Shown here: positions 22,097 to 23,539 of the stretch, piece after piece
Numbering within the stretch: the first letter of the stretch is position 1
How the letters are laid out: each line of letters opens with the position of its first letter
DNA from: an uncultured Clostridia bacterium
Lineage (GTDB): Bacteria; Bacillota; Clostridia; Christensenellales; Aristaeellaceae
NCBI GenBank assembly: GCA_944363005.1
Contig: CALVTV010000126.1
Location: 1-23,539, forward strand
DNA: 23,539 nucleotides
Direction of reading: 5' to 3'
Notes under the pieces: generated by a model
What the model saw: only the letters and a program-made list of their open reading frames with translations
Told to the model about the DNA's origin: nothing
Database searches by the model: none
Program-made: the position numbers and the translations under genes

Positions 22097-23245
22097 TTGA
22101 AAAAATGGATTGCCATGCTGCTTGTGTTCTTTTGTGTCGCTTCGTCTGCGGCTGTTGCAGATATGGCAACCATTGATGAGGCAGTGGATCGCGCATTCAG
22201 CTTGTCAAAGGCGGTGGGGGGCGCGTTGGTGGTTGCGCTGGGGGAGGAGATTGTCTACGAACGCTATTATGGTGTTCAGCAAAAGACGACCCAGGTCCCC
22301 GTATCGGCGGACTCCTATTTTCGCTGTGCATCGGTAACAAAGCTGGTGACGGGCATTGGGTTGCTCCAACTGATGGATCAGGGGGTGCTCGATCCGGACG
22401 AAGATATCAGCACCTATCTGGGGTATACGGTGCTCAATCCGCGGTATCCGGATGATCCGATTACGCTGCGTCAACTGATGTCGCATACGGCGGGTTTGAA
22501 CGAGAACGCTTCCTACAACTGGCAAAGCAGCAAGTTGCAGGAGATGATCGATGTCGAGCAGAAGGCAAAGGCCAACTTTCTGGATGTTCGCCCGGGAACG
22601 AAGTACACATACAGCAACTTCGGCGCGGGCATCACCGGTTCGATTCTTGAGTGCGTGACCGGTCAGGATGTTTCCAGCTATATGCGTGAGGCGGTCTTTG
22701 AACCCTTGGGCATTGACGCGGCCTATACGGTCAGCCAGCTGGCTGAGCCGGAGGATATCACAGCTTTTTACAAACGCGATGGAACGCTCAATGTTGCGCC
22801 GTCCTATCTGCTGCGTCAGCCCTATTTGGCAGAGCCAAGCCCTGACACGCATTACCGGTTGACGGTCGGCAGCCTGTTCATTCGGGCGCGGGATTTGGCC
22901 AAGCTGGGCATGGTGCTCTGCGGGGACGGAACGGTGGACGGAATTCGCGTGCTGAGCGAAGAGGCCATCGCCATGACCCGTCAGGAACAGAGCCTTGAAA
23001 CGACGGGAATCACCGAGGAATCCCCGTACAGCTTTTTTGTGATCCGACAGGACACGCTTTTGCAGGATCGCAGGGTTTACGGGCATCAGGGAACGAGCGA
23101 GGGCATTGTCTGCAATCTGTATGTGGAGCCCATCAGCGGCCTGACGGTAGCAATCCTCTGCAATGGATGCCAGGCTGTTCGCGATGATGGGGTCATGAGC
23201 ATGTCCCGCAGGTTGATTGGAATTGTTGAAGAGGCTTTTTTGTGA
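22097..23245 (+). CDS. Secreted serine beta-lactamase-like hydrolase (class C / PBP4 fold)
   Basis: A 382-residue exported protein. It has a signal peptide (KKW then hydrophobic 5-20, AVA then DM). The hydrolase shows the serine signature SVTK (Ser79, Lys82), YSN (172-174) and HQG (330-332) in place of KTG. This set is typical of the class C beta-lactamase/DD-peptidase/esterase family. Real substrates range from peptidoglycan peptides to esters; resistance cannot be inferred. The TTG start at 22097 is chosen because AAAAGGAGG ends nine bases upstream and it gives a clean signal peptide; ATG 22073 would place the SD inside the coding sequence. No separate promoter is obvious, and a terminator follows. 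Confidence 0.85.
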   Translation: MKKWIAMLLVFFCVASSAAVADMATIDEAVDRAFSLSKAVGGALVVALGEEIVYERYYGVQQKTTQVPVSADSYFRCASVTKLVTGIGLLQLMDQGVLDPDEDISTYLGYTVLNPRYPDDPITLRQLMSHTAGLNENASYNWQSSKLQEMIDVEQKAKANFLDVRPGTKYTYSNFGAGITGSILECVTGQDVSSYMREAVFEPLGIDAAYTVSQLAEPEDITAFYKRDGTLNVAPSYLLRQPYLAEPSPDTHYRLTVGSLFIRARDLAKLGMVLCGDGTVDGIRVLSEEAIAMTRQEQSLETTGITEESPYSFFVIRQDTLLQDRRVYGHQGTSEGIVCNLYVEPISGLTVAILCNGCQAVRDDGVMSMSRRLIGIVEEAFL

Positions 23246-23258
23246 TCGTATATGACGA

Positions 23259-23286
23259 GTAGGCCGTATACCGGCCTGCTTTTTTT
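23259..23286 (+). terminator. Rho-independent terminator of the hydrolase gene
   Basis: The arms 23259-23266 and 23272-23279 pair over 8 bases (one G-U pair) with a 5-base loop, followed by seven T (23280-23286). Confidence 0.88.
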
Positions 23287-23362
23287 GTATATTTGGCCCT
23301 CGAATCCGCTATTCGCGGCATTTTTTGGCCCGGAGTGAAACGCGAAAAAGGAACAAAAAGGG

Positions 23363-23391
23363 TTGTCATCTTGCGGCAGAGCAGATATAAT
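23363..23391 (+). promoter_or_regulatory. Promoter of the truncated gene at the window end
   Basis: TTGTCA (23363-23368), 17 bases, then a perfect TATAAT (23386-23391), about 48 bases before the ATG. Confidence 0.78.
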
Positions 23392-23439
23392 GGGAACGGG
23401 TTTCTCGAACATATGTCATGGGATCTGTGGAGGTGGGCA

Positions 23440-23539
23440 ATGGGACGAGGGAAAAGTTACGTTTTCACGGTCATGCTCGCCCTGCTTGGCCTTGTGATTC
23501 TGTTTACTTCGATCTATGACTTTGGCAATCAAATTCAAA
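23440..23539 (+). CDS. Start of a membrane-anchored protein, cut by the window end
   Basis: Only the first 33 codons are present. GGAGGTGG precedes ATG 23440 by three to nine bases. The peptide begins MGRGKSYVFT, then a hydrophobic stretch of about 15 residues (residues 8-22), then SIYDFGNQIQ. This fits an N-terminal signal anchor or first membrane segment. The gene has its own strong promoter. The family cannot be recognised from this fragment. Confidence 0.6.
   Translation, partial: MGRGKSYVFTVMLALLGLVILFTSIYDFGNQIQ

Noticed and set aside
22097..23245. Antibiotic-resistance beta-lactamase
   Set aside because: The SxxK/YSN/HxG set occurs in many esterases and peptidases, and the HQG in place of KTG gives no support for drug hydrolysis.

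Overview
The window looks like chromosomal DNA of a GC-rich, spore-forming, anaerobic Clostridia-type Firmicute. The evidence is a T-box leader on leuA, a SAM-I riboswitch on metK, strong AGGAGG-type ribosome binding sites with several TTG/GTG starts, a Rex redox repressor, rubrerythrin, CotF-type spore coat genes, and a rplM-rpsI-secG-rnr block. The species cannot be named from the sequence alone. No mobile element, CRISPR array or phage gene was seen.

Layout. (1) 1-1100: the 3' end of thymidine kinase, a strong terminator, and rubrerythrin, whose ribosome binding site lies inside the terminator stem. (2) 1136-2941, minus strand: a two-gene dehydrogenase operon, an aspartate-dehydrogenase-like protein followed by a 2-hydroxyacid-dehydrogenase-like protein without the usual catalytic residues. 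(3) 2952-5047, minus strand: leuA behind a leucine (CUC) T-box, with a consensus promoter and a terminator. (4) 5175-9598, plus strand: rplM, rpsI, secG, terminator, RNase R and a divergent GpsA-like dehydrogenase. (5) 9697-12690: rex, a VanW-domain protein and a TetR-type regulator in a probable operon. (6) 12741-13565, minus strand: a TtcA-like tRNA thiolase, divergent from (7) 13628-15427: two tandem DUF368 (PopT-like) membrane proteins. (8) 15452-16930: SAM-I riboswitch and metK. (9) 16941-18066, minus strand: two small CotF-like spore coat genes (the upstream one only 57 codons) and a secreted PPOX-fold protein. (10) 18143-18324: tRNA-Lys(CUU). (11) 18474-22016: uxuA, uxuB and a GntR/FadR-type regulator, a local D-glucuronate catabolic unit. 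(12) 22097-23286: a secreted serine beta-lactamase-like hydrolase. (13) From 23363: a promoter and the start of a membrane-anchored protein cut by the window edge.

Functional picture. Most genes are housekeeping genes with visible RNA-level control: leucine synthesis by uncharged tRNA-Leu, SAM synthesis by SAM, and ribosomal proteins by a structured leader. The least ordinary parts are the tandem DUF368 genes, in which each copy has lost a different half of the duplicated PG-x-SG signature; the split CotF pair; the dehydrogenase-like protein lacking its Arg/Glu/His triad; the rubrerythrin ribosome binding site buried in the tdk terminator; and the exported PPOX-fold protein.
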